This document shows positions 1 to 9,277 of a DNA stretch of 64,000 nucleotides, one piece after another. The notes beneath the pieces are model-generated. The model made no database searches, was not told where the DNA came from, and was given only the letters and a program-made list of their open reading frames with translations. Source of the DNA: Chitinophaga pinensis (GTDB lineage: Bacteria > Bacteroidota > Bacteroidia > NS11-12g > UBA955); NCBI GenBank assembly GCA_945877575.1, contig CAMDUE010000012.1:1-64000 (forward strand). Direction: 5' to 3'. A program made the position numbers and the translations under genes. Positions within the stretch are counted from its first letter, which is position 1. Each line of letters opens with the position of its first letter.

Positions 1-21
1 CACTTAATTTGACTAAACGAT

Positions 22-345
22 ATGACCAAACAAACCCGACGCAAATTCACGCCTGAATTCAAGGCAAAAGTTGCATTAGAAGCAGCCAAAGACCAACTCA
101 CTTTGGCACAGTTGTCACAGAAATTTGAAGTAAACGCTGTAACCATTTCGAAGTGGAAATCAGAGTTTTTGGCGAACCTGTCCGCTACTTTTTCCAATGT
201 AAAAGAAACGGAAAATAGCGAACCAGAGGTGCCTGTGGAGAAGCTTTATGCGCAAATTGGCAAGCTCAAAGTTGAGCTAGACTTTTTAAAAAAAAGTGCA
301 AAGAAATTGGGGATACCCGAGAGCGAATGGAAGCCGTCAAACTGA
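22..345 (+). CDS. IS3-family transposase OrfA
   Basis: A 107-residue protein opening MTKQTRRKFTPEFKAKVALE, the classic start of IS3 OrfA. It contains an HTH_Tnp_1 helix-turn-helix (about residues 10-55, LTLAQLSQKFEVNAVTISKW) that binds the terminal repeats, then a leucine-zipper-like tail for multimerisation. Its 3' end overlaps orfB, which lies in the -1 frame, and an A-rich slippery tract precedes the stop. Programmed frameshifting would give the OrfAB transposase. Family assignment is secure. Confidence 0.92.
   Translation: MTKQTRRKFTPEFKAKVALEAAKDQLTLAQLSQKFEVNAVTISKWKSEFLANLSATFSNVKETENSEPEVPVEKLYAQIGKLKVELDFLKKSAKKLGIPESEWKPSN
288..296 (+). promoter_or_regulatory. Probable -1 programmed frameshift site (A8G) in the IS
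   Basis: Eight A residues followed by G sit in the orfA reading frame as AAA AAA AGT. Slipping back one base continues through KCKEIGDTRERMEAVK into the orfB frame with no stop. Such A-rich heptamers are the standard frameshift signal of IS3 elements. No downstream stimulatory structure was checked. Confidence 0.7.
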
Positions 346-1094
346 AACGAAGTACGCTATCGCTGCGCAGACAATGCGAATTGCTATGCATTCCACGCAG
401 TTCGTTGTACTATGCACCAATACCTGAAAAGCCAGAGAATCTGAAGATGATGTCATTGATGGATACACACTTAACAAGCCATCCCACAGAAGGGGTTCTA
501 TCGATGGTGGATTGGCTACAAGAACGGGGATATCCGGTAGGACCAAAGCGCGTAAGAAGGATGTTCAGGTTGATGGGGCACGAGACCATTTATCGCAGAA
601 AAAATCTGACGAAAGGCGCTCTCAAAGCATACATCAAACCCTATCTATTGAGGGGCTTAAAAATCGAGCGTGCAAATCAAGTGTGGTGCACGGATATTAC
701 GTATATCCCTATGGCGAGAGGCTTTATGTACATGACTGCCTACATTGATGTTTACAGCAGGAAAATCATGGGCTGGGGCATCAGTAACGCTATGAGTAAA
801 CAGTGGTGCATGGATGTGCTTGAAACAGCTATGGCAGAAAACGGAGTGCCCGAAATCATCAATTCAGACCAAGGATCACAGTATACCAGTCCAAGTTGGA
901 CGAACTACTTGGAGGGAAAAGGAATTAAAATATCGATGGATGGAAAAGGACGTGCAACAGACAATATTTGGATCGAGCGCTTCTGGAAAACCATCAAGTA
1001 CAATCACATTTACCTCAATCCTTGCGATACAGGTCTTGAACTATATGAAGGAGTTCAGACCTATATCGAGTATTGTAGTATCCCCCAAAATTAG
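327..1094 (+). pseudogene. IS3-family transposase OrfB (DDE integrase), C-terminally truncated
   Basis: This 255-residue rve-type integrase carries the HTH_21 region near residues 40-90 (YPVGPKRVRRMFRLMG) and a full DDE triad: D in WCTDITY, D in INSDQGSQYTS and E in DNIWIERFWK. Family members normally end with a segment like YNNERPHQALGYKTP. Here the protein stops at YIEYCSIPQN because the frame runs into the presumed right terminal repeat. The catalytic residues are present but the C-terminal end is lost, so transposition activity is doubtful. It is expected to be made only as an OrfAB fusion. Confidence 0.85.
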
Positions 1095-1212
1095 GAACGG
1101 TTAAAAAGAGAATAACCACTAATCTGGATACAGATGAAACAAAACAGATTCAATGAAAATCAATTTCATTAGAGAATTAATCTAATGGTAAAACAAATGG
1201 TAAAATCACCAC

Positions 1213-1255
1213 TTGGCAAATGGCAAGGGTATATATATACCTTGCCATTTGCCAA
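1213..1255. repeat. Perfect 16-bp inverted repeat with AT loop
   Basis: The arms 1213-1228 (TTGGCAAATGGCAAGG) and 1240-1255 are exact reverse complements around an 11-nt loop of alternating TA. Each arm is itself a near-tandem of TGGCAAA and TGGCAAG. It stands alone between the IS end and the hipBA operators, in a stretch (1103-1500) with no convincing gene. It could be a terminator for the IS, a MITE or IS remnant, or a binding site. There is no T tract. Confidence 0.8.
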
Positions 1256-1422
1256 CCTAGATATGATTTTAGAAAACTGCCTATTTGCAGGGGTTTGCGG
1301 CGTTTTTGAGGAGATTGATGATTTTTGTCAATTACCTATCGAAATTTCAAGAAATTCGGATCTTCCGAATTTGTGCATTAGCTAAAAATGAAATAATCTG
1401 AAACCGACGAAATTGTTTCATG

Positions 1423-1471
1423 GTGACAAATAGCAATATGAATTTGTCACAATATTTTAAAAAATTGTGAC
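1423..1471. repeat. Cluster of GTGACAA / TTGTCAC inverted motifs
   Basis: GTGACAAA at 1423-1430, TTGTCAC at 1444-1450 and ATTGTGAC at 1464-1471 form inverted pairs. The best is GTCACAAT (1446-1453) against ATTGTGAC (1464-1471), a perfect 8-bp pair with a 10-nt spacer. The motif differs from the downstream hipBA operator. It may be a site for another regulator or a leftover from an excised element. Confidence 0.5.
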
Positions 1472-1506
1472 CAAATATGAGCAAACCGAAGAAGAGCACC
1501 CTAATT

Positions 1507-1636
1507 AATGTTGCTTGCGCTCAATTTTCTTATTTTTACAAGATTAAAATGTTGCTTTTTGCCAACATTGAATAATATTATGCATATTTGTGGTGGAATA
1601 TACCAACATTTTATTTGAACTATAATGTTGGCAAAA
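1507..1636. promoter_or_regulatory. Multi-copy operator of the hipBA pair (AATGTTGsC)
   Basis: The word AATGTTG(G/C)C or its complement GCCAACATT recurs at 1507-1515, 1547-1555, 1561-1569, 1602-1610 and 1624-1632. TTTTGCCAACATT (1557-1569) and AATGTTGGCAAAA (1624-1636) are a perfect 13-bp inverted repeat, with a further half-site between. HipB-type antitoxins autorepress through several spaced palindromes, so this array is the expected operator for the gene starting at 1666. The sequence differs from the E. coli HipB box. Confidence 0.75.
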
Positions 1637-1665
1637 ATTAACATTATATAGTAATAACAGGCTGA

Positions 1666-2019
1666 ATGATGGAAAAAAGTATCAAATACTGGCACGCAAT
1701 GAGCGACCCTGCAATGCTTGAACAATTGGGTGAATTTGTTAAACAAACGAGATTGCAGCAAAATAAAACACAACAACAAGTTGCAACTGCGGCAGGAATT
1801 AATCGTTCCACAATGGTGCAAATTGAAAAAGGTGCAGGAGGAACATTGCTTTCTTTTATACAAATTTTGAGAGCACTAGAGCAGCTTCAAATCTTTGAGC
1901 ATTTTGAAATAAAGCAACAATTTAGCCCCTTACAACTTGCCAAGTTGGAACAGAATAAACGCCAAAGAGCAAGCACTAAAAAAGACAGTCAAAATAAAAA
2001 ACCTAAAAGTGATTGGTAA
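1666..2019 (+). CDS. HipB-like XRE-family antitoxin
   Basis: This 117-residue protein has a single XRE helix-turn-helix at about residues 22-75 (TRLQQNKTQQQVATAAGINR then STMVQIEKG) and a lysine-rich C-terminal tail. Its stop overlaps the start of a HipA-type kinase in the arrangement TAATG, so it is the DNA-binding antitoxin of the pair. It would bind the repeated motif at 1507-1636 and hold the kinase inactive. The start at 1666 (ATGATGG) gives 117 residues; the second ATG at 1669 is equally possible. Confidence 0.85.
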   Translation: MMEKSIKYWHAMSDPAMLEQLGEFVKQTRLQQNKTQQQVATAAGINRSTMVQIEKGAGGTLLSFIQILRALEQLQIFEHFEIKQQFSPLQLAKLEQNKRQRASTKKDSQNKKPKSDW

Positions 2020-3311
2020 TGATTACAACAGCATACATCAATATTTGGAATAAACGAGTTGGAGCAATTGCATGGGATGCAAATAGTGGTTTGGCGTCAT
2101 TTGAATACGAACCTTCCTTTCTTGCTAATCAATGGGACTTATCTCCGTTGAAAATGCCCATTAGTGGTGCAGAAAAAAAAGTGTTTTCCTTTCCAGAATT
2201 AAGAAATACAATTACATTCAAAGGCTTACCTGGTCTTTTAGCAGATGTGCTACCAGATAAATACGGAAGCAGCTTAATTAACGCTTGGCTGGCAAGTAAT
2301 GGTCGTCCTTCGGATAGTATGAACCCAGTTGAGTTATTATGTTTTATTGGAGAACGTGGAATGGGTGCTTTGGAATTTGAACCAGTTTTACCCAACGCCA
2401 ATAATGGAGCAACTAAAATTGAGCTGAGCAGTTTGATTCAAATTGCTCAAGAGATACTTTCAGGAAGACAACAATTTAACGCTAACTTATCTGCTGATGA
2501 ATCAAAGGCATTGAGCGACATCTTGAAAATTGGTACTTCAGCTGGTGGGGCAAGAGCAAAGGCTGTTATTGCTTTCAATGCCGACACAAAAGAAATACGT
2601 TCAGGTCAGGCAGATGCTCCGAAAGGATTTACCCATTGGCTATTGAAGTTTGACGGTGTTACGGATCAGCAGCTCGGTACTTCATCAGGTTATGGACGAG
2701 TAGAGATGGCTTACTATTTAATGGCTAAAGAAGCCGCAATTGAAATGACTGAATGCCGCTTACTTGAGGAAAGTGACAGAGCACATTTTATGACTAAACG
2801 TTTTGACAGAGAGCATGGGAAAGGTAAAATTCATGTTCAAAGTTTTTGTGCTATCGCTCACTATAATTTTAATGACATTAATTCTTTCAGTTACGAACAG
2901 TTATTCGAAACCATGCGAAGCATGTTATTACCCTATACCGATGCAGAACAACTTTACCGCAGGATGGTATTCAATGTTATGGCACGAAATTGTGATGACC
3001 ATACAAAGAACTTTTCTTTTATCATGGACAAAACGGGCCAATGGAAATTAGCCCCTGCATTTGATGTGTGCCACTCCTATCGGCCTGATAGTACATGGGT
3101 AAGTCAACATTCAATGAGTATCAACGGCAAAAGACAAAATATTACGCGAAAAGATTTATTGCAAGTAGCAAAAAAAATGAACATCAAAAAAGCGGATGCA
3201 ATCATAAATCAGGTGCACGAAGCTGTTAGTAAATGGGATGAATTTGCAATACAAACAAATGTGAAGAAGGATTTAAAAGAAGCAATTGCAAAAACCTTAT
3301 TACTCTTGTAA
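2019..3311 (+). CDS. HipA-family serine/threonine kinase toxin
   Basis: The protein has about 430 residues, close to full-length HipA. HipA kinases phosphorylate targets such as glutamyl-tRNA synthetase and induce growth arrest. Visible are the glycine-rich loop (IGTSAGGARAKAVIAF), the nucleotide-binding lysine segment (HWLLKFDGV), the catalytic segment MARNCDDHTKNFSF and the metal-binding LAPAFDVCHS, all with expected residues, so it looks active. I chose ATG at 2019, which overlaps the antitoxin stop by one base, over an in-frame TTG at 2013. An AT hairpin follows the stop. Confidence 0.92.
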   Translation: MITTAYINIWNKRVGAIAWDANSGLASFEYEPSFLANQWDLSPLKMPISGAEKKVFSFPELRNTITFKGLPGLLADVLPDKYGSSLINAWLASNGRPSDSMNPVELLCFIGERGMGALEFEPVLPNANNGATKIELSSLIQIAQEILSGRQQFNANLSADESKALSDILKIGTSAGGARAKAVIAFNADTKEIRSGQADAPKGFTHWLLKFDGVTDQQLGTSSGYGRVEMAYYLMAKEAAIEMTECRLLEESDRAHFMTKRFDREHGKGKIHVQSFCAIAHYNFNDINSFSYEQLFETMRSMLLPYTDAEQLYRRMVFNVMARNCDDHTKNFSFIMDKTGQWKLAPAFDVCHSYRPDSTWVSQHSMSINGKRQNITRKDLLQVAKKMNIKKADAIINQVHEAVSKWDEFAIQTNVKKDLKEAIAKTLLLL

Positions 3312-3328
3312 AATAGACAAGGCATTGT

Positions 3329-3361
3329 AACGCTAATTAAATTGTAAATTTAATTAGCGTT
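3329..3361. terminator. AT-rich hairpin after hipA
   Basis: AACGCTAATTAAATT (3329-3343) and its exact reverse complement (3347-3361) form a 15-bp stem with a 3-nt loop 18 bases after the hipA stop, followed by a T-rich run. It probably terminates transcription. The remaining space to 3581 shows no gene. Confidence 0.65.
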
Positions 3362-3581
3362 CATATTCTTTTTAATACCTAATGAAATCAACACGGACAA
3401 TCAATTCCCCTTTGGGCTGTTGAATGTTGCTAGACCCATATCCCCAGAAAATAAAATAGGAATTTAAAATGACCCTAAATTTGATATAGCTTATTACCTT
3501 TATGGCATAGACGGTAGATTGGTTTATCATACATAAAATACTGATTTACCAAGTACAATGTAAACGATACGCGAAAACTAC

Positions 3582-5420
3582 ATGAGCAAGAACAAACACA
3601 CGAATATCATAAATAAAATAGGCCTAGTTATGTTACTGAGCCTGTTTTTGTTCATTGATAGACCTGTTTTGGGCCAACAATTTATCAATGGAAAATTAAA
3701 GTATAAACCCATTGCTGGGGGTTACTTTAATCATCCGTATAAAGACCGTTTATTCATTACAAAAATGGGGAAAGATTACAAAAGATATTACGCTTTACAG
3801 ACAAGTACAACTTTGCAAAATTGTTGGCTTTCCTGGTCCTCTGATCAAGTAAATTACCTATACAATGAAGTCCCTGGCTTAGATACGCTCAATGTGCACG
3901 GGGGTAATTTTGCGTATACAACAGAAATAGCGAGAATGTTAAAAGTACCCTATTTTATTCCAGTAAACGGAGGTTTTTATTACAATTACCGTGCTGATTC
4001 CATTTGCGAAATATCTTTAGGATATAATTCAGATACCATGAGCAGACAAGGATGGAGTTTAGAACTCAATTCCCCATTGATCAAAGACAGTTTATACACC
4101 TTGCAATTTTCAATCAAAAGTGCTCACACGTCTGTATCATTCCCTGAGAAATTTCATATTCGAAATTTATATCCAAGATCCAAATTTCAGATTGTGGTTA
4201 CACAGTCAAACGATAGAAATGAGACCGGTGAGGAATTGTGTAGGCTTGATAGGTTTGATATAGTGGGAAAGGATACTTTTCCTTTTGGGTATTTAGCTCG
4301 AGACAGTTTTGATCTTTACTACAAAATAAGAAAAAATATTAGAGGTAAAAATAATGGGAAGTTTATCACCTTTAAAATTGAGCATAATATTAGAGAAGAT
4401 ACATTGTTCCGATCTACAATTAATTATGTGAATTTTTTGGAGCCAAATTGCCGTAATTATGACATGAATCAAACCAGATTTTTAACCACATGCTTTTTAT
4501 TAGAAAGCCCGGTAAAAATATTGGGCGACACCGTATTGTGTAATTCATCAACGGGTAATTTACTGATAGCTAGCTCAAATCACAGTACTGACAAATATCT
4601 ATGGTCAACGGGAGAAACCACCTCAAGTATAAGGGTAACCATGCCCGGTGTGTATTGGCTCAAAAAAGATAGAAACGGAAGCATAGGCTATGATACCATA
4701 GAAATTAAATCTGCCCCACCCTACCAGACAAAAAATATAGATACCAGTTTTTGTAGTAGAAATGTGGTGACTTTGGGCGATTCGGTAGCTGGGGTAAGTA
4801 ATTATAGTTGGAATACGGGCCAAACAACCTATGCTATTCAGCCTACAACATCAGGCAGATATCTACGTACATTAACATTGGAAGGTTGTTCATTCACAGA
4901 TACATTCAACATAGATGTCAAACCCTCTCATACGGCCATTGCCGCAACCGCATATAATATTTGCAGGGATAGCTCATTTAAATTGAAAAGTTTAATCGTT
5001 CCTGCGAGTTGGTATTTTAATGGCATATTGCAAAGTAGCAGCACAGAATATGATATAATCGCCAGCGAAGCACAAGATATTGTATTGTTTACCATAAAAG
5101 ATTGTAAGCAATATGATACGATTCGCATCATTCCCATTTACTGCGGCCGTCCTTCGACAATATATATTCCGAATGCTTTTACCCCTAATAGCAAGGGATT
5201 AAATGATACTTTTTATTATGTGGGTAAGGGTTGGGAACTTCAAAGCATGAAAATATACAATCGATGGGGACAAAAGCTATTTGATGCCCCCATGGCATGG
5301 AACGGTGAGTATATGCAAGAAGAATCCCCGGAAGGCATGTATTTATACGTCATGCAATTTAAACACATTGAATCAAATGAAGTACGTTTCATCAACGGTG
5401 TGTTTCATTTGTTGCGGTAA
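3582..5420 (+). CDS. Secreted protein with T9SS type B sorting domain
   Basis: This 612-residue protein begins with a signal peptide (hydrophobic core IGLVMLLSLFLFI, cleavage near VLGQQF). The long middle has repeated WSTGETTSSIRVTMPGVYWL and SWNTGQTTYAIQPTTSGRYL segments, Ig-like beta units typical of Bacteroidota adhesin-like proteins. The C-terminus (PNAFTPNSKGLNDTF ... IYNRWGQKLFDA ... EGMYLYVMQF ... GVFHLLR) is the type B gliding-motility-associated sorting domain. It is predicted to be exported by Sec, then moved across the outer membrane by T9SS and held at the surface. Function of the passenger is unknown. It converges with another T9SS type B gene. Confidence 0.88.
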   Translation: MSKNKHTNIINKIGLVMLLSLFLFIDRPVLGQQFINGKLKYKPIAGGYFNHPYKDRLFITKMGKDYKRYYALQTSTTLQNCWLSWSSDQVNYLYNEVPGLDTLNVHGGNFAYTTEIARMLKVPYFIPVNGGFYYNYRADSICEISLGYNSDTMSRQGWSLELNSPLIKDSLYTLQFSIKSAHTSVSFPEKFHIRNLYPRSKFQIVVTQSNDRNETGEELCRLDRFDIVGKDTFPFGYLARDSFDLYYKIRKNIRGKNNGKFITFKIEHNIREDTLFRSTINYVNFLEPNCRNYDMNQTRFLTTCFLLESPVKILGDTVLCNSSTGNLLIASSNHSTDKYLWSTGETTSSIRVTMPGVYWLKKDRNGSIGYDTIEIKSAPPYQTKNIDTSFCSRNVVTLGDSVAGVSNYSWNTGQTTYAIQPTTSGRYLRTLTLEGCSFTDTFNIDVKPSHTAIAATAYNICRDSSFKLKSLIVPASWYFNGILQSSSTEYDIIASEAQDIVLFTIKDCKQYDTIRIIPIYCGRPSTIYIPNAFTPNSKGLNDTFYYVGKGWELQSMKIYNRWGQKLFDAPMAWNGEYMQEESPEGMYLYVMQFKHIESNEVRFINGVFHLLR

Positions 5421-5614
5421 TAACTTAAATTCTCTAAAAAGTGGTGTGCTGATTGCTCATCGTTGAAATTCATAATACTCCCTATTTGCCGGACCAAAAA
5501 ATCAGTGGTAATCAGTTACTTTTGGGTTCATTCTAATTGTTTGGTGTTTCTTGATTTGATAATACTGGATGGATCTGAGTTATCCAAATAGTTCAAGGAA
5601 CACCCGTTCTGTAA

Positions 5615-7561
5615 TTACCTTAATAATGTAACCGTACCAGAGTAAGTATACAATTTGTATGATTTGGAGGTTACTTCCAATACGTAAACATACACCCCAT
5701 CTTGAGCGGGTTCACCTAGGTAATTACCGGTCCAACCTTGAGTATAATCTGATGTTTCGTAAAGCTTTTCGCCCCATCGGTTAAATATCTTTAACAGAAA
5801 AGATGCATAATTATCCATAAAAGGCATAAAAATATTGTTTTCCGAGGATCCATCTTGATTGGGTGTAAATGCTGATGGAATGAACACTGTGAGACCACAA
5901 TCATTATCGATTAAATTGAATTTATAAATTATTGAATCACAACCTCTAAATCCCCTTATCGTATCTAAGTAAATTCCGGGCAAGGAATAGGTTCTTTTAA
6001 GAAAACTAAAATCATCCCCAATACATTTAACCTGAGTAAATTCTTCCCATTCCTTATTAGTAAATCGTGCAAAACCATACAAAATAGAATCGCAACCTCT
6101 AACTGTTTTAAAACTATCAACAAAAAAGGTATCTCGACTCACCCATCTATTCTTGAAATTTATAGGATCACCATAGCACCCGTAAATTGTATCTGAAAGA
6201 TGATAACTAGGCAGATTTTCAGTAATTGTATAAATGGTTTTACATACTTTTTGCTCTGAAAAATCCATACCGGTATCGATCTTTATGAAATATTGACTGT
6301 CAGAATTACAGTATCTGAAATATTCGTATCGGGAAAGGGTATCTTTAAGACCCAAGTAAATTGATCTCAATGTGTCTTTGTAAAAAACATCGTGATACCC
6401 TTCTGTATACAAGGTATTACTATAAATCGACAAAGAGTCTCCTTTACAGATAATATAATTCTCGGTAGGTCGATCAAAAACACAGGGCATTGCAATATTA
6501 AAATCCACACCGATACGCACGCTCCCTTTGTTAGAGGTAAGTTCATGATCATCTACCGAATAGAATTGAAAAACACTGTCTTTAGAATAGGTGTAGAAAA
6601 AGTCCTCTCCTGCAATGATATCAATTACATTACTATCTACAAAAATCGGATTAGAGTTTTTCTGAAGATCTATTTTGTAACAATCGCCTTTCGCTGTTAA
6701 AGCCAAGGCCATCCATCCGTCGCATTGCCCTGAAATGGCAACCACATCACTTAAGAACAATTTTTTTGGTCGTTTAAGTATATCATTCCATTGATATACC
6801 GCTCCAAATTTATCTAAAGCAATAGACCCATGAGTAGTGGCTTTAATATCAATTATATTTTTTAGGTTAGGAATGAGGGTGGGCTTATTCACTGTTATGG
6901 TATCGCCCAAGCCGATATACGTTTTTTCTTGATTTGAGAGAACATAAACCTGACCATTATCTGATAGGATAAAAACACTATTTACCCCCACGGCACATCG
7001 AACGGCATTGGTAATACCTTTAACATCTTGTAAATAGAATGAATTATTAAAGGTTCCGATTTGTTTCTGCCAATTTTTTTCAAAATTAGAAATTATGTTA
7101 TTGGCAGCAGCAGCTAATAATACAGTGCCATTTTTTTTAACGAATGCTCCAATACTCCAACCGCCATCACAAAATTTAATATTATCGGTAACTGCAATAG
7201 GGTTTCTACTATTAATTGGTTCCCAAACATAACCGCTGTCATTATCTCTAATTACAGTCATCACATAACCGGCAGAGTGATACTTTACTTTACCAATATT
7301 CCGTACTTTTCTTGGTTGAAAATAATTTGAATAATTACCGATTAATGAATACGTATAGGATTTAATTCCCCATCCAAACATTTCTCCATTACAGGTCGTA
7401 AATGCTCCATAAGGCGCGCAGCTCATGTTGGTGGGCTTATACCAAAGTCGGCCGCCAAATCCGTCACCAACAATACTGTTTTGACCTTGTATTTGTGCAC
7501 AAAATAACACGCTAATCCATAGAAGCTTACCCCTTATAAAAGTATGTAGGTATTTAATCAT
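5615..7561 (-). CDS. Secreted RCC1-like repeat protein with T9SS type B sorting domain
   Basis: This 648-residue protein has a signal peptide (LLWISVLFCAQIQG). An N-terminal half with recurring segments such as VFILSDNGQVYVLSN, SIALDKFGAVYQWND and MALALTAKGDCYKID resembles RCC1-type beta-propeller repeats. A cysteine-containing region with repeated GCDSI motifs follows. The end carries a type B T9SS domain (PSAFTPNQDGSSENN, IFNRWGEKLYE, DGVYVYVLEV, GTVTLLR). It is probably surface-exposed; the binding role is unknown. It is transcribed towards the other T9SS gene, with about 190 bp of featureless spacer between. Confidence 0.87.
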   Translation of the reverse strand: MIKYLHTFIRGKLLWISVLFCAQIQGQNSIVGDGFGGRLWYKPTNMSCAPYGAFTTCNGEMFGWGIKSYTYSLIGNYSNYFQPRKVRNIGKVKYHSAGYVMTVIRDNDSGYVWEPINSRNPIAVTDNIKFCDGGWSIGAFVKKNGTVLLAAAANNIISNFEKNWQKQIGTFNNSFYLQDVKGITNAVRCAVGVNSVFILSDNGQVYVLSNQEKTYIGLGDTITVNKPTLIPNLKNIIDIKATTHGSIALDKFGAVYQWNDILKRPKKLFLSDVVAISGQCDGWMALALTAKGDCYKIDLQKNSNPIFVDSNVIDIIAGEDFFYTYSKDSVFQFYSVDDHELTSNKGSVRIGVDFNIAMPCVFDRPTENYIICKGDSLSIYSNTLYTEGYHDVFYKDTLRSIYLGLKDTLSRYEYFRYCNSDSQYFIKIDTGMDFSEQKVCKTIYTITENLPSYHLSDTIYGCYGDPINFKNRWVSRDTFFVDSFKTVRGCDSILYGFARFTNKEWEEFTQVKCIGDDFSFLKRTYSLPGIYLDTIRGFRGCDSIIYKFNLIDNDCGLTVFIPSAFTPNQDGSSENNIFMPFMDNYASFLLKIFNRWGEKLYETSDYTQGWTGNYLGEPAQDGVYVYVLEVTSKSYKLYTYSGTVTLLR

Positions 7562-7826
7562 AACAATTACGCGTTTTGAGCTAAATTAAATTTGCAATCA
7601 ATTCAGCTAAACCTGATTCAATTTAAATATAAATTACAACACTATCAATTTTGAACAAGACGTATATATTCCCATGAGGTTGTCTTTGCTCAAATAATTT
7701 TCAATCGCAAATGAATAACGAGCGTATTTATTTGGCATTTTAACAGAGACGCTACTTCAACCCCCTTTGAAAATAAATTTGACTTATTCAAATATTGTTG
7801 TATTCTTGCAGCCGTTTTAGAAACGC

Positions 7827-7929
7827 CTTATCCAGAAAGACAGAGGGAATTGACCCAATGAAGTCTTGGCAACCCTTACGAAAGTAAGAAGGTGCCAAAT
7901 TCAACTCCGAGAAATCGGGGAAAGATAAG
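7827..7929 (+). ncRNA. SAM-I (S-box) riboswitch
   Basis: The S-box core is visible: P1 strands CTTATC (7827-7832) and GATAAG (7924-7929); the kink-turn region with AGAGGGAATTGACCCAATGA; the conserved TTGGCAACC; a small P3 hairpin (CTTACGAAAGTAAG); and GGTGCCAAATTC before a P4 hairpin (CTCCGAGAAATCGGGG). Binding of S-adenosylmethionine normally stabilises the aptamer and lets the downstream terminator form. It precedes methionine-pathway genes, as expected, but all of those are damaged. The stretch 7562-7826 upstream holds nothing else I can name apart from presumed promoters. Confidence 0.93.
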
Positions 7930-7976
7930 TTAGAAAAAAGCACTTAATATCCTTGTATGAGGGTAAAATATTATAG

Positions 7977-8007
7977 GCTCTTCTGACTTGTCGGAAGAGC
8001 TTTTTTT
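7977..8007 (+). terminator. Riboswitch-controlled intrinsic terminator
   Basis: GCTCTTCTGAC (7977-7987) pairs with GTCGGAAGAGC (7990-8000) with one G-T pair, followed by seven T. This is the expression platform of the SAM-I riboswitch about 50 nt upstream and it looks intact. Confidence 0.9.
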
Positions 8008-8101
8008 CATTTAAAGCCCTTTCGCAAGTCGGTTTCTTTCTGAGAATTTGGACAAGTTGATTTTTAAAACCTCAAATTTTAAACAACTTAACTCAAATAA
8101 A

Positions 8102-9273
8102 ATGAAAGAAACAACAAAGATCCTACACAGCATTCCAGTAGATGAATTGACTGGCGCAATCAGCACTCCCATCTATCAAACTTCCACCTTTGTTCAGGAA
8201 GCGCCCGGTGTGAACAAAGGTTTCGACTATGCTCGAAGCAACAATCCAACACGAAAAGTATTGGAAGACCTGATTTCAACATTAGAATCTGGAAAAAACG
8301 GTTTCGCCTTTGCAAGTGGACTTGCAGCAATCGATTCAGTGTTAAAGTTGCTGAAATCAGGCGACGAAATCATTGCCGTAGATGATATTTATGGCGGTGC
8401 TTTTCGCTTGTTTACGCACATTTATCAAAAATTCGGAATCCATGTGAAGTACATCGATACAACGGAAGCGGAAAATGTTGCCGAGGCAATAACACCAAAT
8501 ACCAAACTGATCTGGCTCGAAAGTCCACTAAATCCAACCCTAAAAATCTCTGACATAGAGACCATTGCGAAAATCGCTAAAGCGAATAACGTTTTACTCT
8601 GTGTTGACAATACGTTTGCTTCACCAGCAGCACAGAAACCTATTGAACTGGGTGCTGATATCGTGATTCATTCTGCCACAAAATATTTGGCCGGGCACAG
8701 CGATTTAATAGCAGGCTTGGTGGTAACCAACAGCATTGAATTGGGTGAAAAAATAAAATTCATTCAAAATGCATCCGAAGCCATTCTATCTCCTTTTGAT
8801 AGTTGGTTGGTCATTCGAGGGATAGAAACGCTGTCTTTAAGAGTCAAGCAACACTCCGAAAATGCCCAGATCATTGCGAGTTTCTGTTGTCACAAGACAT
8901 TGTCAAAAATGTGTATTACCCAGGATTGACGGGACATAAAAACCACTACATTGCCCAAAAACAGCAAAAACATTTTGGTGGTGTAATCTCTTTTGATTTG
9001 AAGATTGATGACAAAGAATTAACCACAAAAATTGTAAGTAACACCAAGTATTTCAAATTGGCAGAAAGCCTCGGAGGGGTCAAAAGTTTAATTTGCTTGC
9101 CCTGTGAAATGACCCATAAATCCATCCCCAATGAAAAAAGATTTCAATCAGGGATAACCAATAGTTTGATTCGACTTTCAGTAGGTTTGGAGGATGTCGA
9201 TGACCTTATTGAGGATTTGAAATCGACCATTTCAACGTGTGTGAATCAATTAACAACCGCATTAAAAAACTAA
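8102..9273 (+). pseudogene. Cystathionine gamma-synthase/lyase-type PLP enzyme, frameshifted
   Basis: This is a Cys/Met-metabolism PLP-dependent enzyme (MetB/MetC/MetY fold). The first part reads KETTKILHSIPVDELTGAIS through the PLP-lysine motif HSATKYLAGHSD. The remainder (EFLLSQDIVKNVYYPGLTG ... SLGGVKSLICLPCEMTH ... RLSVGLEDVDDLIEDL) continues in another frame. The break is at about 8878-8880, where one base, most simply a G in GCG-GAG, is missing. All catalytic elements survive, so one insertion would restore a protein of about 390 residues. A sequencing error cannot be excluded, though both downstream genes are damaged too. Start: ATG at 8102, not an upstream TTG. Which substrate it used (O-acetyl or O-succinylhomoserine, or cystathionine) is not clear. 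Confidence 0.88.
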
Positions 9274-9277
9274 AAAA

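Larger units (their letters stand above)
1..1102 (+). mobile_element. IS3-family insertion sequence, left end outside window, orfB 3' end deleted
   Basis: The window opens inside an IS3-type element carrying orfA and a frame-shifted orfB. The sequence at about 1082-1102 (CCCCAAAATTAGGAACGGTT) looks like the right terminal inverted repeat of an IS3 end. It follows directly after orfB codons that normally lie about 20 residues before the protein end, so an internal deletion seems to have joined orfB to the terminal repeat. The matching left repeat would lie just before position 1 and cannot be seen. The repeat identity is inferred from family pattern, not from comparing both ends. Confidence 0.8.

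Noticed and set aside
1185-1385. 66-codon frame over the 16-bp hairpin
   Set aside because: Passes through a palindrome and lacks any protein-like pattern.
1501-1863. Minus-strand frame of 120 codons across the hipB operator and gene
   Set aside because: It runs antisense to a secure HTH gene and its palindromic operator, with odd residue composition.
8870-8890. Programmed frameshift in the PLP-enzyme gene
   Set aside because: No slippery heptamer is present; a missing base is simpler and both neighbours are also damaged.
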